DNA of 64,000 nt from Lishizhenia tianjinensis (GTDB lineage Bacteria; Bacteroidota; Bacteroidia; Flavobacteriales_D; Crocinitomicaceae): positions 62,001 to 126,000 of the forward strand of contig NZ_FPAS01000006.1 of NCBI RefSeq assembly GCF_900116425.1, read 5' to 3'. The first letter of the stretch is position 1. Every line of letters begins with the position of its first letter. Made by a program: the position numbers and the translations under genes. Shown here one piece after another: positions 1 to 8,530 of this stretch. Below the pieces are notes generated by a model. That model ran no database searches, was not told the DNA's origin, and saw nothing but the letters and a program-made list of their open reading frames with translations.

Positions 1-3000
1 AATACCTTTGTTACCGTGACGACCCGCCATCTTATCTCCTACTTTCAGTTTTCTCTTCTTAGCTACGTATACTTTTGCCAATTTCACAATTCCTGATGGA
101 AGTTCATCTCCAACTGAAATGTGGAATTTCTTACGCTTGTAGTTACCCAATAAATCGTTCGCCTTGATGTTGAAGTTGTGGATAACACGTTGTATCAATG
201 AGTTCACGTGAGTATCCGCAGTCCATTTCGCTGGGTTCACGATAGTGTAATCAATGATAGACAAATTCTTTTGTGTGAACTTAGAACCTTTCTTGATGAT
301 TTCTTCACGGAAGTTGTTAGTTACACCGTCAGACTTGTGTCCTTCTAATACAACCAATAACTTGTCAACTAATCTATCTTTTAAAGCTGCTAAATCCTTT
401 TCGTATTCCGTATCTAATTGCTCTAAGATTGGTTTATCTTGAGCTTTAGTTTTTCTGTCTTTAATTGCTCTAGAGAACAATTTCTTACCGATAACTACAC
501 CTCTCAATGATGGGCTAGCTTTTAACGATGCATCTTTCACATCACCTGCCTTATCACCGAAGATAGCTCTCAATAATTTTTCTTCTGGAGATGGATCAGT
601 TTCTCCTTTTGGTGTAATCTTACCAATAAGGATATCACCTTCTTTAATCTCAGCACCAACTCTGATTAATCCGTTTTCATCTAAGTCTTTTGTAGCCTCT
701 TCAGAAACGTTAGGAATATCAGCAGTTAATTCTTCCATACCTCTTTTCGTATCTCTTACTTCTAGAGAGTACTCATCGATGTGGATAGATGTAAAGATAT
801 CATCTCTTACTACTTTCTCAGAAATTACAATCGCATCCTCGAAGTTGTACCCTTTCCAAGGCATGAAGGCAACCTTCATGTTTTGTCCAAGTGCCAACTC
901 ACCAGCTTGCGTTGCATAACCTTCACAAAGAACCTGACCTTTTTCAACTCTATCACCTTTCTTAACGATAGGCTTCAAGTTCATTGTAGATCCTTGGTTA
1001 GTTTTCTGGAACTTCGTTAATTTATACGTTTTAGTTTCACCGTCGAAGCTTACTAACTTATCTTCTTCCGTTAAATCGTAACGGATAGAAATTTCATTAG
1101 AGTCAACGTATTCCACTACTCCATCTCCCTCTGCGTTGATTAATACACGAGAATCTCTAGCTACAAGTCTTTCGATTCCTGTACCAACGATAGGAGAATT
1201 TGGTTTCAATAAAGGAACTGCCTGACGCTGCATGTTCGATCCCATCAATGCACGGTTGGCATCATCGTGTTCCAAGAAAGGAATAGATGAAGCGGCAATA
1301 GATGCAATCTGGTTAGCTCCAACGTCCATAAGGTCGATCTTCTGTGGTTCAACCACTGGGAAATCACCTTCCAAACGCGCTTTAACAACTTCAGTCTGGA
1401 ATTCACCTTTGTCGTTAATGTTTGCGTTAGCCTGAGCAATCATTTTTTCATCTTCCTCTTCCGCTGACAAGTAAATAGGTGGTGTGTTTAAATCAACTAC
1501 ACCATTATCTACCTTACGGTAAGGAGTTTCAATGAAACCTAATTTGTTCACTTTCGCGAATACACATAAAGAAGAAATCAAACCAATGTTTGGTCCCTCC
1601 GGTGTTTCAATCGTACACAAACGTCCATAGTGAGTGTAGTGAACGTCACGTACCTCGAATCCTGCTCTCTCACGAGAAAGACCACCAGGCCCTAATGCAG
1701 ATAAACGACGCTTGTGCGTTACCTCAGAAAGTGGATTGGTTTGATCCATGAACTGAGACAACTGGTTGGTTCCAAAGAAAGAATTAATTACAGACGATAA
1801 TGTTTTTGCATTGATAAGGTCAATTGGTGTAAAGACCTCATTATCTCTTACGTTCATACGCTCACGAATCGTACGCGCCATACGTGCAAGACCAACTCCG
1901 AACTGAGAGTACAACTGTTCACCAACTGTACGTACACGTCTGTTAGACAAGTGGTCGATATCATCCACCTCTGCCTTAGAGTTAATTAATTCAATTAAGT
2001 ATTTAATAATTCGGATGATGTCTGTTTTCGTCATTACTCTTGACTCTTCAGAATCGTCCAAATTCAATTTTCTATTCATTCTGTAACGACCTACCTCACC
2101 TAAATCGTAACGTGTATCAGAGAAGAACAATTTCTCAAATACAGAACGCGCCGTTTCTTGATCTGGCGGCTCAGCATTACGCAACTGACGGTAGATGTGT
2201 TCTACAGCTTCCTTCTCAGAGTTTGATGTATCTTTTTGAAGGGTATTGTAAATGATAGTGTAATCTGCTGTGTTTACATCTTCTTTGTGAAGGATCACAG
2301 TTTTTACACCTGCATCTAAGATTTCATCTATGTGATGCTCTTCGATGATAGTCTCACGGTCTAAGATTACCTCGTTTCTTTCGATAGATACAACTTCTCC
2401 TGTATCCTCATCAACGAAATCCTCAACCCATGATTTAAGAACTCTTGCAGCAAGTTTTCTACCTACCAACTTCTTCAAGTTAGTTTTTGTAGCTTTTACT
2501 TCGTCAGCAAGACCGAATATCTCTAAGATATCCTTATCACTTTCGTAACCAATTGCTCTAAACAATGTAGTTACAGGTAACTTTTTCTTACGGTCAATGT
2601 AAGCATACATCACATTGTTGATGTCTGTAGCAAACTCTATCCAAGAACCTTTGAAAGGAATTACTCTCGCAGAGTATAATTTAGTACCGTTTGCGTGTCT
2701 ACTTTGTCCAAAGAATACACCAGGAGAACGGTGTAACTGAGAAACAATAACTCTTTCAGCCCCATTCACTACGAATGACCCTTTTGGTGTCATGTAAGGA
2801 ATAGTACCTAAGTAAACGTCCTGTACTATTGTTTCGAAATCCTCGTGTTCAGGATCTGTACAATATAACTTCAGTTTAGCCTTTAACGGAACACTGTATG
2901 TTAAACCTCTTTCTATACACTCTTCTAGTGAGTAACGAGGGGGATCTACGAAGTAATCCAAGAATTCCAATACGAATTGGTTTCTTGTATCTGTGATAGG

Positions 3001-3177
3001 GAAGTTTTCAGAAAATACTTTAAACAAACCTTCCTTCTCACGGTTCTCTGGAGTTGTCTCTAATTGGAAAAACTCCATGAAAGATTTTATTTGAATATCC
3101 AAGAAATCTGGATAGTCAAATGGACTTTTGCTCGAGGCAAAATTAATCCTTGTTGCTATGTTGCTTGTTGTTGCCAA
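1..3177 (-). CDS. rpoB: RNA polymerase beta subunit (partial, 3' end outside window)
   Basis: Catalytic beta subunit of RNA polymerase. 1059 codons are visible without a stop; the C-terminal part lies beyond the left edge. The protein begins [17 protein letters not shown], typical of the family in Bacteroidota. The start codon is TTG at 3177-3175: an in-frame TAA lies seven codons upstream and no ATG is available near the conserved N-terminus. The rifampicin-binding segment (about 1682-1787) reads [17 protein letters not shown] and then [13 protein letters not shown], keeping the residues equivalent to E. coli D516, H526 and S531. The visible part ends in the conserved [10 protein letters not shown] region near the active site. 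It follows rplL after 109 bp containing a strong hairpin. Confidence 0.98.
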   Translation of the reverse strand, partial: MATTSNIATRINFASSKSPFDYPDFLDIQIKSFMEFFQLETTPENREKEGLFKVFSENFPITDTRNQFVLEFLDYFVDPPRYSLEECIERGLTYSVPLKAKLKLYCTDPEHEDFETIVQDVYLGTIPYMTPKGSFVVNGAERVIVSQLHRSPGVFFGQSRHANGTKLYSARVIPFKGSWIEFATDINNVMYAYIDRKKKLPVTTLFRAIGYESDKDILEIFGLADEVKATKTNLKKLVGRKLAARVLKSWVEDFVDEDTGEVVSIERNEVILDRETIIEEHHIDEILDAGVKTVILHKEDVNTADYTIIYNTLQKDTSNSEKEAVEHIYRQLRNAEPPDQETARSVFEKLFFSDTRYDLGEVGRYRMNRKLNLDDSEESRVMTKTDIIRIIKYLIELINSKAEVDDIDHLSNRRVRTVGEQLYSQFGVGLARMARTIRERMNVRDNEVFTPIDLINAKTLSSVINSFFGTNQLSQFMDQTNPLSEVTHKRRLSALGPGGLSRERAGFEVRDVHYTHYGRLCTIETPEGPNIGLISSLCVFAKVNKLGFIETPYRKVDNGVVDLNTPPIYLSAEEEDEKMIAQANANINDKGEFQTEVVKARLEGDFPVVEPQKIDLMDVGANQIASIAASSIPFLEHDDANRALMGSNMQRQAVPLLKPNSPIVGTGIERLVARDSRVLINAEGDGVVEYVDSNEISIRYDLTEEDKLVSFDGETKTYKLTKFQKTNQGSTMNLKPIVKKGDRVEKGQVLCEGYATQAGELALGQNMKVAFMPWKGYNFEDAIVISEKVVRDDIFTSIHIDEYSLEVRDTKRGMEELTADIPNVSEEATKDLDENGLIRVGAEIKEGDILIGKITPKGETDPSPEEKLLRAIFGDKAGDVKDASLKASPSLRGVVIGKKLFSRAIKDRKTKAQDKPILEQLDTEYEKDLAALKDRLVDKLLVVLEGHKSDGVTNNFREEIIKKGSKFTQKNLSIIDYTIVNPAKWTADTHVNSLIQRVIHNFNIKANDLLGNYKRKKFHISVGDELPSGIVKLAKVYVAKKRKLKVGDKMAGRHGNKGI

Positions 3178-3223
3178 TGCTAAAAAATTTTATTAGAAAA
3201 AGGACCTAATAGTGCTTGTATGC

Positions 3224-3271
3224 ACAAAAACAGGAGTAGGCACCACCAAATTTGGCGTGCCTATTCCTGTT
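3224..3271 (-). terminator. hairpin/attenuator between rplL and rpoB
   Basis: Arms 3229-3243 and 3257-3271 pair over 15 bp with one mismatch, and a CCAAATTTGG palindrome sits at the centre. In the minus-strand transcript the hairpin is followed by five U. This looks like a partial terminator in the rplL-rpoB gap. A transcription attenuator in this position is known in E. coli; the same role here is inference. A weaker GTGC/GCAC dyad (3212-3226) follows directly. Confidence 0.65.
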
Positions 3272-3286
3272 ATAAAAAGTAAAAAA

Positions 3287-3661
3287 TTACTTAATCTCAA
3301 CTTCAGCTCCAGCCTCTTCTAATGAAGATTTAAGACCTTCAGCTTCGTCTTTCGCAACACCTTCTTTCAATGCAGAAGGAGCTCCGTCTACTAATTCTTT
3401 AGCTTCTTTAAGTCCAAGTCCAGTTAATTCTTTAACCAACTTTACTACTGCTAATTTGCTACCACCAGCTGATTTCAATATTACATCGAATTCAGTTTTT
3501 TCTTCAGCAGCATCACCACCTGCAGCACCACCTGCAGCTACAGCTACTGCAGCAGCAGCTGGTTCAATTCCGTACTCATCCTTAAGGATAGTTGCTAGTT
3601 CGTTTACGTCTTTTACAGTTAAGTTTACTAACGTTTCTGCGATTTCTTTTAAATCAGCCAT
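3287..3661 (-). CDS. rplL: 50S ribosomal protein bL12 (L7/L12)
   Basis: Stalk protein of the large ribosomal subunit that recruits translation factors. At 124 residues it has the usual length: an N-terminal dimerisation part (1-35), an Ala/Gly hinge (about 36-52, [15 protein letters not shown]) and the C-terminal factor-binding domain with the conserved [20 protein letters not shown] stretch and [12 protein letters not shown]. It starts at ATG 3661, 45 bp after the rplJ stop. The usual rplJ-rplL-rpoB order holds. Confidence 0.98.
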   Translation of the reverse strand: MADLKEIAETLVNLTVKDVNELATILKDEYGIEPAAAAVAVAAGGAAGGDAAEEKTEFDVILKSAGGSKLAVVKLVKELTGLGLKEAKELVDGAPSALKEGVAKDEAEGLKSSLEEAGAEVEIK

Positions 3662-3706
3662 TTTATTTAATTTAAATAAATTCTTAAAAAATAATAATTA
3701 ATTGTG

Positions 3707-4228
3707 TTACGCTCTTTCTTCAAGCGTTTTAAGGATACCTGCGATTTTTGCACCTTGTCCTTTAAGACCAGAAACAACGTTCTTAGCCGGGCTCTGAAGT
3801 AAGCTAATGATATCTCCGATAAGCTCTTCCTTGCTCTTGATAGATACAAGTGCGTCTAATTGCTCATCTCCAATATATACTGCTTCTTCAACGTAAGCTC
3901 CTTTAAGGATAGGCTTATCATTCTTCTTACGGAAATCCTTGATTACTTTTGCAGGCGCGTTACCTACCTCAGCAAACATGATAGATGTTGGTCCAGAAAG
4001 CACTGCTCTCAAGTCTCCAAAATCCTTATCTTCAACTCGATCCATTGCTTTTTCAAGCAAAGTGTTCTTGATAACTCTTAATTCGATGTTATTTTGGAAA
4101 CACTTTCTTCTCAAGTTGTTGATCGCCTCAACAGTTAATTCTGCCGTATCTGCTAAGTAGAATATACCAGCTTCTTTTAATTCAGCTGCTAATTCATCTA
4201 TGTATTGCGCTTTTTGTTCTTTAGTCAT
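3707..4228 (-). CDS. rplJ: 50S ribosomal protein uL10
   Basis: Stalk base protein that binds 23S rRNA and carries the L12 dimers. 173 residues, ATG start, N-terminal rRNA-binding domain and a C-terminal helix (GLKGQGAKIAGILKTLEERA) for L12. The gap to rplA is only 13 bp, so the long rplJ leader used for L10 autoregulation in E. coli is absent; any such control would have to act inside rplA or elsewhere. The identification rests on sequence and invariant gene order. Confidence 0.97.
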   Translation of the reverse strand: MTKEQKAQYIDELAAELKEAGIFYLADTAELTVEAINNLRRKCFQNNIELRVIKNTLLEKAMDRVEDKDFGDLRAVLSGPTSIMFAEVGNAPAKVIKDFRKKNDKPILKGAYVEEAVYIGDEQLDALVSIKSKEELIGDIISLLQSPAKNVVSGLKGQGAKIAGILKTLEERA

Positions 4229-4241
4229 AATAATAAAGTTT

Positions 4242-4937
4242 TTAAGCTACAACAGATTTAGCATCAATTTGAACACTAGGACTCATCGTAGAGCTCAAGT
4301 AAATACTCTTGATGTAAGTTCCTTTAGCTGCTGCTGGCTTCATTTTAATTAAAGTCTGAATTAATTCCTTCGCGTTCTCTGAAATTTTGCTTCCGTCAAA
4401 TGACACTTTAGCAATGTTTGAGTGTACGATACCGAATTTATCAACTCTAAAGTCAATTTTACCCGCTTTCACTTCTTGAACTGCCTTCGCTATGTCCATC
4501 GTTACTGTACCAGTTTTTGGGTTAGGCATTAAACCTCTTGGTCCTAAAATACGACCTAAAGCACCTACTTTACCCATTACTGATGGCATAGTGATGATAA
4601 CATCAATATCAGTCCATCCACCTTTAATTTTAGCGATGTAATCGTCTAAACCTACGTAATCAGCACCTGCAGCTTTTGCTTCTTCTTCTTTGTCAGGAGT
4701 ACACAATACCAAAACTTTGATATCTTTACCTGTACCGTGAGGAAGTGCTACTGTACCTCTAACCATTTGGTTAGCTTTACGTGGATCTACACCTAATCTT
4801 ACGCTAATATCAACTGAAGCATCAAACTTAGTGTTTGTGATTTCCTTAACTACATCACACGCTTCTGTCAACGAGTACGCTTTGCTCAAATCAAATTTTG
4901 CAAGCGCTTCTTTTCTTTTCTTAGAAATACGTCCCAT
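4242..4937 (-). CDS. rplA: 50S ribosomal protein uL1
   Basis: L1 stalk protein, which helps release deacylated tRNA. 231 residues, the usual length, with the signature region [19 protein letters not shown] (about residues 128-146) and the C-terminal [20 protein letters not shown] segment. ATG start at 4937, 12 bp after the rplK stop. In many bacteria L1 represses translation of the rplK-rplA message; a hairpin lies in the rplK leader here, but its role is untested. Confidence 0.98.
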   Translation of the reverse strand: MGRISKKRKEALAKFDLSKAYSLTEACDVVKEITNTKFDASVDISVRLGVDPRKANQMVRGTVALPHGTGKDIKVLVLCTPDKEEEAKAAGADYVGLDDYIAKIKGGWTDIDVIITMPSVMGKVGALGRILGPRGLMPNPKTGTVTMDIAKAVQEVKAGKIDFRVDKFGIVHSNIAKVSFDGSKISENAKELIQTLIKMKPAAAKGTYIKSIYLSSTMSPSVQIDAKSVVA

Positions 4938-4949
4938 AATTCATGTAAT

Positions 4950-5390
4950 TTAGTTAGAAGGAAAATCTCCTTTTACTGTGATACCCATACTTCTTGCTGT
5001 ACCTGCAACCATCTTCATACCTGATTCAACTGTAAAACAGTTCATATCTGGTAACTTATCTTCAGCGATTGCCTTAACCTGATCCCAAGTAACTTGCGCT
5101 ACTTTTACTCTGTTTGGTTCTGCTGAACCAGACTTGATCTTAGCCGCTTCTAATAATTGAACCGCTGCTGGTGGAGTTTTGATAACGAAATCAAAAGATT
5201 TATCACTGTAAACAGTAATAACCACTGGCAAAACCTTTCCTGCTTTATCCTGAGTTCTCGCATTAAACTGCTTACAGAACTCCATGATGTTCACACCTTT
5301 CGCACCAAGAGCTGGTCCTACGGGAGGAGAAGGATTGGCTGCACCACCTTTGATCTGCAATTTGATCAATCCTGCTACTTCTTTAGCCAT
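4950..5390 (-). CDS. rplK: 50S ribosomal protein uL11
   Basis: Component of the GTPase-associated centre of the large subunit. 146 residues; the N-terminal domain carries the proline-rich [20 protein letters not shown] segment that contacts 23S rRNA and the thiostrepton site; the C-terminal rRNA-binding domain ends with [20 protein letters not shown] start at 5390. It is preceded by an 87-bp leader after nusG, the longest gap in this ribosomal operon segment apart from the one before rpoB. Confidence 0.98.
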   Translation of the reverse strand: MAKEVAGLIKLQIKGGAANPSPPVGPALGAKGVNIMEFCKQFNARTQDKAGKVLPVVITVYSDKSFDFVIKTPPAAVQLLEAAKIKSGSAEPNRVKVAQVTWDQVKAIAEDKLPDMNCFTVESGMKMVAGTARSMGITVKGDFPSN

Positions 5391-5406
5391 TTGTTGTTTA
5401 TATTAT

Positions 5407-5460
5407 GTAGTCCTAACGTGGGAGTCAATGGGAAGCTTTAATCATTGCCCTCACTACTAC
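5407..5460 (-). promoter_or_regulatory. candidate structured leader upstream of rplK
   Basis: In the minus-strand transcript a foldable region precedes rplK: outer arms GTAGT/ACTAC and inner arms CAATG/CATTG, with GGG facing CCC. Its position matches L1-binding leaders of rplK-rplA operons in other bacteria. I could not match the L1 site sequence itself, so only the hairpin is supported. Confidence 0.3.
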
Positions 5461-5477
5461 TGATTAATTACAATTTT

Positions 5478-6029
5478 CTATGCTTCTTTTTCTACTTGCA
5501 TGTAGCTTAACTCAAGAAGGTTCTTTCTACCGAAGATTTTAACCATAACCTTCAATTTCTTCTTCTCTTCGTTAATCTCATCAATAACACCGCTGAAATT
5601 GTTGAAAGGTCCGTCAATTACCTTAACAGATTCTCCAACAACAAAAGGAATTTTCATTTCCTCTTCAGTTTCAGATAACTCATCCACTTTTCCTAAAATA
5701 CGGTTTACTTCTGCTTGACGCATAGGCATAGGATCACCGCCCTTCTCCGCTCCAAGGAATCCAATTACGTTTGGAATACCTTTGATAACGTGAGGAACTT
5801 CACCTACTAATGCTGCTTCGATCAAAACATATCCTGGTAAATAAGCTTTTTCTTTGCTTACCTTCTTACCGTTACGGATTTGAAACACTTTCTCTGTTGG
5901 AATCAAAACTTGATCAACATAATCAGTCAATTTCAATCTAGATATTTCCATATCTAAATATTCTTTAACCTTCGCTTCTTTTCCGCTCACGGCACGAACA
6001 ACGTACCATCTCTTTTTTATATCAGCCAC
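5478..6029 (-). CDS. nusG: transcription termination/antitermination factor NusG
   Basis: Elongation factor that binds RNA polymerase and couples it to Rho or the ribosome. 183 residues: NGN domain (KKRWYVVRAVSGKEAKVKE at the N-terminus, then YLPGYVLIE) and a C-terminal KOW domain (VGESVKVIDGPFNNFSGVI, about residues 128-146). The start is GTG at 6029-6027, the only start giving the normal MADIKKRWYVVRA N-terminus. It lies 12 bp after secE, in the standard secE-nusG-rplK order. Confidence 0.97.
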   Translation of the reverse strand: MADIKKRWYVVRAVSGKEAKVKEYLDMEISRLKLTDYVDQVLIPTEKVFQIRNGKKVSKEKAYLPGYVLIEAALVGEVPHVIKGIPNVIGFLGAEKGGDPMPMRQAEVNRILGKVDELSETEEEMKIPFVVGESVKVIDGPFNNFSGVIDEINEEKKKLKVMVKIFGRKNLLELSYMQVEKEA

Positions 6030-6041
6030 GAATGTCTTGTT

Positions 6042-6260
6042 TTAAATGATGTCGTAGATAATACCTAAAATACCTTTCCACCATGAGATACCTGTTGAAT
6101 AACCAAAGATGTTATCCATCAAGAAAATCAAAAGTGAAAAAATAACTGAAGCAACAACCACTACAATGGTGTTGCTTTGTAATTCATTCCACGTTGGCCA
6201 AGTCACCTTGTGCACTAATTCGTGCACGGTTTCTTGTAAATAATTCTTAATATTCGCCAC
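6042..6260 (-). CDS. secE: preprotein translocase subunit SecE
   Basis: Small essential subunit of the SecYEG channel. 72 residues, MANIKNYLQETVHELVHKVT then WPTWNEL, followed by a single membrane helix (about 31-48). The short, one-helix form is normal outside the enterobacteria. The start is GTG at 6260-6258: a longer reading frame exists but would run into tRNA-Trp and translate tRNA sequence (GSNPTARAK), so it is rejected. The start codon is only 14 bp from the 3' end of tRNA-Trp, so tRNA processing would leave a very short leader. Confidence 0.95.
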   Translation of the reverse strand: MANIKNYLQETVHELVHKVTWPTWNELQSNTIVVVVASVIFSLLIFLMDNIFGYSTGISWWKGILGIIYDII

Positions 6261-6274
6261 AATTATGTCTTTTG

Positions 6275-6347
6275 CACGGGCGGTAGGATTCGAACCCACG
6301 ACCAATGGTTTTGGAGACCAGTACTCTACCAGCTGAGCTACACCCGT
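6275..6347 (-). tRNA. tRNA-Trp (anticodon CCA)
   Basis: 73-nt cloverleaf on the minus strand. Acceptor stem ACGGGTG/CGCCCGT with discriminator G; D-arm GCTCAGCTGGTAGAGT; anticodon loop CTCCAAA (CCA); T-loop GGGTTCGAATCC. CCA is not encoded. It lies between the tuf terminator and secE, a common bacterial position. Confidence 0.97.
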
Positions 6348-6352
6348 GTGTT

Positions 6353-6383
6353 AAAAAGAGGGAGAGGTTATCTCCCTCTTTTT
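6353..6383 (-). terminator. strong intrinsic terminator after tuf
   Basis: Perfect 13-bp stem, arms 6353-6365 and 6371-6383 (AAAAAGAGGGAGA), 5-nt loop, five T at the end on either strand. It lies 20 bp past the tuf stop and only 5 bp before the 5' end of tRNA-Trp, leaving no visible room for a separate promoter. Confidence 0.85.
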
Positions 6384-6403
6384 ATATCTTTAATAAGCTA
6401 TGC

Positions 6404-7588
6404 TTATAAAATTTCAGTAACCTGTCCAGCACCTACTGTTCTACCACCCTCACGGATTGCAAAACGAAGTCCTTTATCCATCGCTACAGGTACGATCAAG
6501 TTAACGTTGATTGTTACGTTATCACCTGGCATTACCATTTCACGACCTTCTTCTAATAAGATCTCTCCAGTTACGTCAGTTGTTCTGAAGTAGAACTGAG
6601 GACGGTATCTGTTGTGGAAAGGAGTGTGACGACCACCTTCTTCTTTCTTCAATACGTAGATCTCAGCTTTGAACTTATCGTGTGGAGTAGTTGAACCTGG
6701 CTTACAGATAACCATACCTCTCTTGATATCTTTCTTATCGATACCTCTTAATAAAAGACCTACGTTATCTCCAGCTTCACCTCTATCTAAGATTTTACGG
6801 AACATCTCAACCCCAGTAACAGTTGACTTCAATTTCTCGTCACCCATACCTAAGATATCAACTTCTTCTCCAGAGTTAATAACTCCAGTCTCGATACGTC
6901 CTGTTGCTACAGTACCACGTCCAGTAATAGAGAATACGTCCTCAACTGGCATCAAGAATGGCTTATCAACATCACGTGGAGGAAGTTCGATGTAAGTATC
7001 AACTGCTTCCATCAATTCGTTTACAGTGTTAACCCACTTCTCTTCACCGTTCAATGCACCTAATGCAGATCCAGCGATGATTGGCGTGTTATCTCCGTCG
7101 TAATCGTAGAAAGAAAGCAATTCTCTAACTTCCATTTCAACTAATTCTAACAACTCTTCGTCGTCAACCATATCAACTTTGTTCAAGAATACAACGATTC
7201 TTGGAACACCTACCTGACGTCCTAAAAGGATGTACTCACGTGTTTGTGGCATTGGTCCATCAGTAGCAGCAACTACCAAGATAGCACCGTCCATCTGAGC
7301 AGCTCCAGTAACCATGTTCTTTACGTAATCGGCGTGACCTGGACAGTCAACGTGTGCGTAGTGACGGTTTAAAGTTTCATACTCAATGTGAGATGTGTTA
7401 ATAGTAATACCACGCTCTTTTTCTTCTGGCGCGTTATCAATTGTATCGAAGCTACGGTTCTGAGCAAGACCTTGTGCAGCTAATACACTTGAAATTGCAG
7501 CAGTTAATGTAGTTTTACCGTGGTCAACGTGACCAATTGTTCCAATGTTTACGTGCGGTTTTGAACGCTCGAATGTTTCCTTAGCCAT
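6404..7588 (-). CDS. tuf: elongation factor Tu
   Basis: GTPase delivering aminoacyl-tRNA to the ribosome. 394 residues, normal length, ATG start. G1 [11 protein letters not shown] (about residues 20-30), effector region with [10 protein letters not shown]3 [13 protein letters not shown]4 NKVDMVDD, then the two beta-barrel domains ending [18 protein letters not shown]. It follows the four-tRNA cluster Thr-Tyr-Gly-Thr, the same order as the E. coli tufB operon. In the stretch [10 protein letters not shown] the His common in other EF-Tu proteins is Tyr. A strong terminator follows. Confidence 0.99.
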   Translation of the reverse strand: MAKETFERSKPHVNIGTIGHVDHGKTTLTAAISSVLAAQGLAQNRSFDTIDNAPEEKERGITINTSHIEYETLNRHYAHVDCPGHADYVKNMVTGAAQMDGAILVVAATDGPMPQTREYILLGRQVGVPRIVVFLNKVDMVDDEELLELVEMEVRELLSFYDYDGDNTPIIAGSALGALNGEEKWVNTVNELMEAVDTYIELPPRDVDKPFLMPVEDVFSITGRGTVATGRIETGVINSGEEVDILGMGDEKLKSTVTGVEMFRKILDRGEAGDNVGLLLRGIDKKDIKRGMVICKPGSTTPHDKFKAEIYVLKKEEGGRHTPFHNRYRPQFYFRTTDVTGEILLEEGREMVMPGDNVTINVNLIVPVAMDKGLRFAIREGGRTVGAGQVTEIL

Positions 7589-7697
7589 TGTTTTATTTGT
7601 TACTTGTTAATAAAATCTTTAAAATCTCAATTTTAAAATATGCGAAATTTCACCCAATGAATGGATGAATTCCTAATCTCTTTTTCTTTTGTTTTAG

Positions 7698-7769
7698 AGC
7701 CAATGACGAGATTTGAACTCGTGACCTCTTCCTTACCAAGAAAGCGCTCTACCCCTGAGCTACACCGGC
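7698..7769 (-). tRNA. tRNA-Thr (anticodon GGT)
   Basis: 72-nt cloverleaf: acceptor GCCGGTG/CATTGGC, D-arm GCTCAGGGGTAGAGC, anticodon loop TTGGTAA, T-arm GAGTTCAAATCTC, discriminator T. CCA is not encoded. Last tRNA of the cluster before tuf. Confidence 0.97.
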
Positions 7770-7798
7770 ACAAAGCTTTTTAAAAGAAAATGAAAAAG

Positions 7799-7871
7799 AG
7801 CGGGAGACGAGACTCGAACTCGCGACCCTCAGCTTGGAAGGCTGACGCTCTACCAACTGAGCTACTCCCGC
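7799..7871 (-). tRNA. tRNA-Gly (anticodon TCC)
   Basis: 73-nt cloverleaf: acceptor GCGGGAG/CTCCCGC, anticodon loop CTTCCAA, T-arm GAGTTCGAGTCTC, discriminator T. Third gene of the Thr-Tyr-Gly-Thr cluster in the direction of transcription. Confidence 0.97.
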
Positions 7872-7891
7872 AATTTCTTGAAATATTTTGG

Positions 7892-7973
7892 TGGGGGTGG
7901 CTGGACTCGAACCAGCGATACCTTACGGTGACAGATTTACAGTCTGCTGCAATAGCCACTATGCGACACCCCC
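7892..7973 (-). tRNA. tRNA-Tyr (anticodon GTA)
   Basis: 82-nt class II tRNA with a long variable arm. Acceptor GGGGGTG/CACCCCC, anticodon within ACTGTAAAT, T-arm GGTTCGAGTCC, discriminator A. Confidence 0.97.
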
Positions 7974-7988
7974 TTTATCATAAAATAG

Positions 7989-8062
7989 AGCCGATGGAGG
8001 GACTCGAACCCCCGACCTGCTGATTACAAATCAGCTGCTCTAGCCAGCTGAGCTACATCGGC
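7989..8062 (-). tRNA. tRNA-Thr (anticodon TGT)
   Basis: 74-nt cloverleaf: acceptor GCCGATG/CATCGGC, anticodon loop TTTGTAA, T-arm GGGTTCGAGTCCC, discriminator T. First gene of the cluster, about 66 bp downstream of the cluster promoter. Confidence 0.97.
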
Positions 8063-8128
8063 ATCTTATGTTTTTATTTCACTAATCTTTTAAAGAACTT
8101 TCCGTCAGGTGTGAACCGTTTGGGGTTG

Positions 8129-8158
8129 CAAATGTAAGCAACTAATTTAAATCTGCAA
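8129..8158 (-). promoter_or_regulatory. promoter of the tRNA-tuf operon
   Basis: Minus-strand -7 element TACATTTG (8136-8129), exact to the Bacteroidota consensus TAnnTTTG, with TTG (8158-8156) exactly 19 nt upstream as the -33 element. It sits between the raiA terminator and the first tRNA. Best candidate for driving the four tRNAs and tuf, and by readthrough tRNA-Trp, secE and the ribosomal genes. Confidence 0.75.
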
Positions 8159-8184
8159 TGCTTTTTTCGAAAAAAAATAAAAAA

Positions 8185-8211
8185 AAATCTCACTTTTTTC
8201 AAGTGAGATTT
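8185..8211 (-). terminator. intrinsic terminator after raiA
   Basis: Perfect 11-bp stem AAATCTCACTT/AAGTGAGATTT (8185-8195 and 8201-8211), 5-nt loop. In the minus-strand transcript it is followed by a long U-rich stretch. It separates raiA from the tRNA operon promoter. Confidence 0.85.
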
Positions 8212-8232
8212 ATAACTAATTAATTATCAGTA

Positions 8233-8529
8233 TTAAGCTGAAATCTTAGCTTTATGTTTTTTTACTTGTTTTCTTAAAGCATCGACTGCAAGATCTGCCG
8301 CTTCCTCAAAACTATCGCATTGTTTTTTGGCAAATAATTCCTTTCCAGGAATAGAAATTTTGATTTCTGCTATCTTATTTTCCTTAGAAGCTTTCTTGTC
8401 TACTTTCAAAAAGACCTCGCTTGAAATAATATGATCATAGAATAACTCTAATTTGTTTACCTTATCGTTCACAAAATTTATCAACTTTTGATCTGCTGCA
8501 AAATGAATTGCTTGAACTTTTACATCCAT
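8233..8529 (-). CDS. raiA: ribosome hibernation factor, short HPF/RaiA type
   Basis: Binds the 30S subunit and stalls idle ribosomes in stationary phase. 98 residues, only the S30AE domain (MDVKVQAIHFAADQKLINFV at the start, positively charged C-terminus KQVKKHKAK), without the C-terminal dimerisation domain of long HPF. ATG at 8529 is chosen; a GTG seven codons upstream would overlap xerC by 20 bp, whereas this start leaves a 1-bp gap after the xerC stop. Co-transcribed with xerC and followed by a strong terminator. Confidence 0.9.
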   Translation of the reverse strand: MDVKVQAIHFAADQKLINFVNDKVNKLELFYDHIISSEVFLKVDKKASKENKIAEIKISIPGKELFAKKQCDSFEEAADLAVDALRKQVKKHKAKISA

Positions 8530-8530
8530 A

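Noticed and set aside
1682-1787. Possible rifampicin-resistance changes in rpoB
   Set aside because: The residues equivalent to E. coli D516, H526 and S531 are the usual sensitive types.
3456-3701. Ala/Pro-rich plus-strand frame opposite rplL
   Set aside because: A shadow of the Ala-rich hinge of L7/L12 on the opposite strand.
6261-6305. Longer secE with an N-terminal extension
   Set aside because: The extra residues are translated from tRNA-Trp sequence; GTG 6260 gives the family-typical N-terminus.
7790-8023. Plus-strand open frame across the tRNA cluster
   Set aside because: It is the translation of the antisense of tRNA-Gly, tRNA-Tyr and tRNA-Thr; no independent coding signal.
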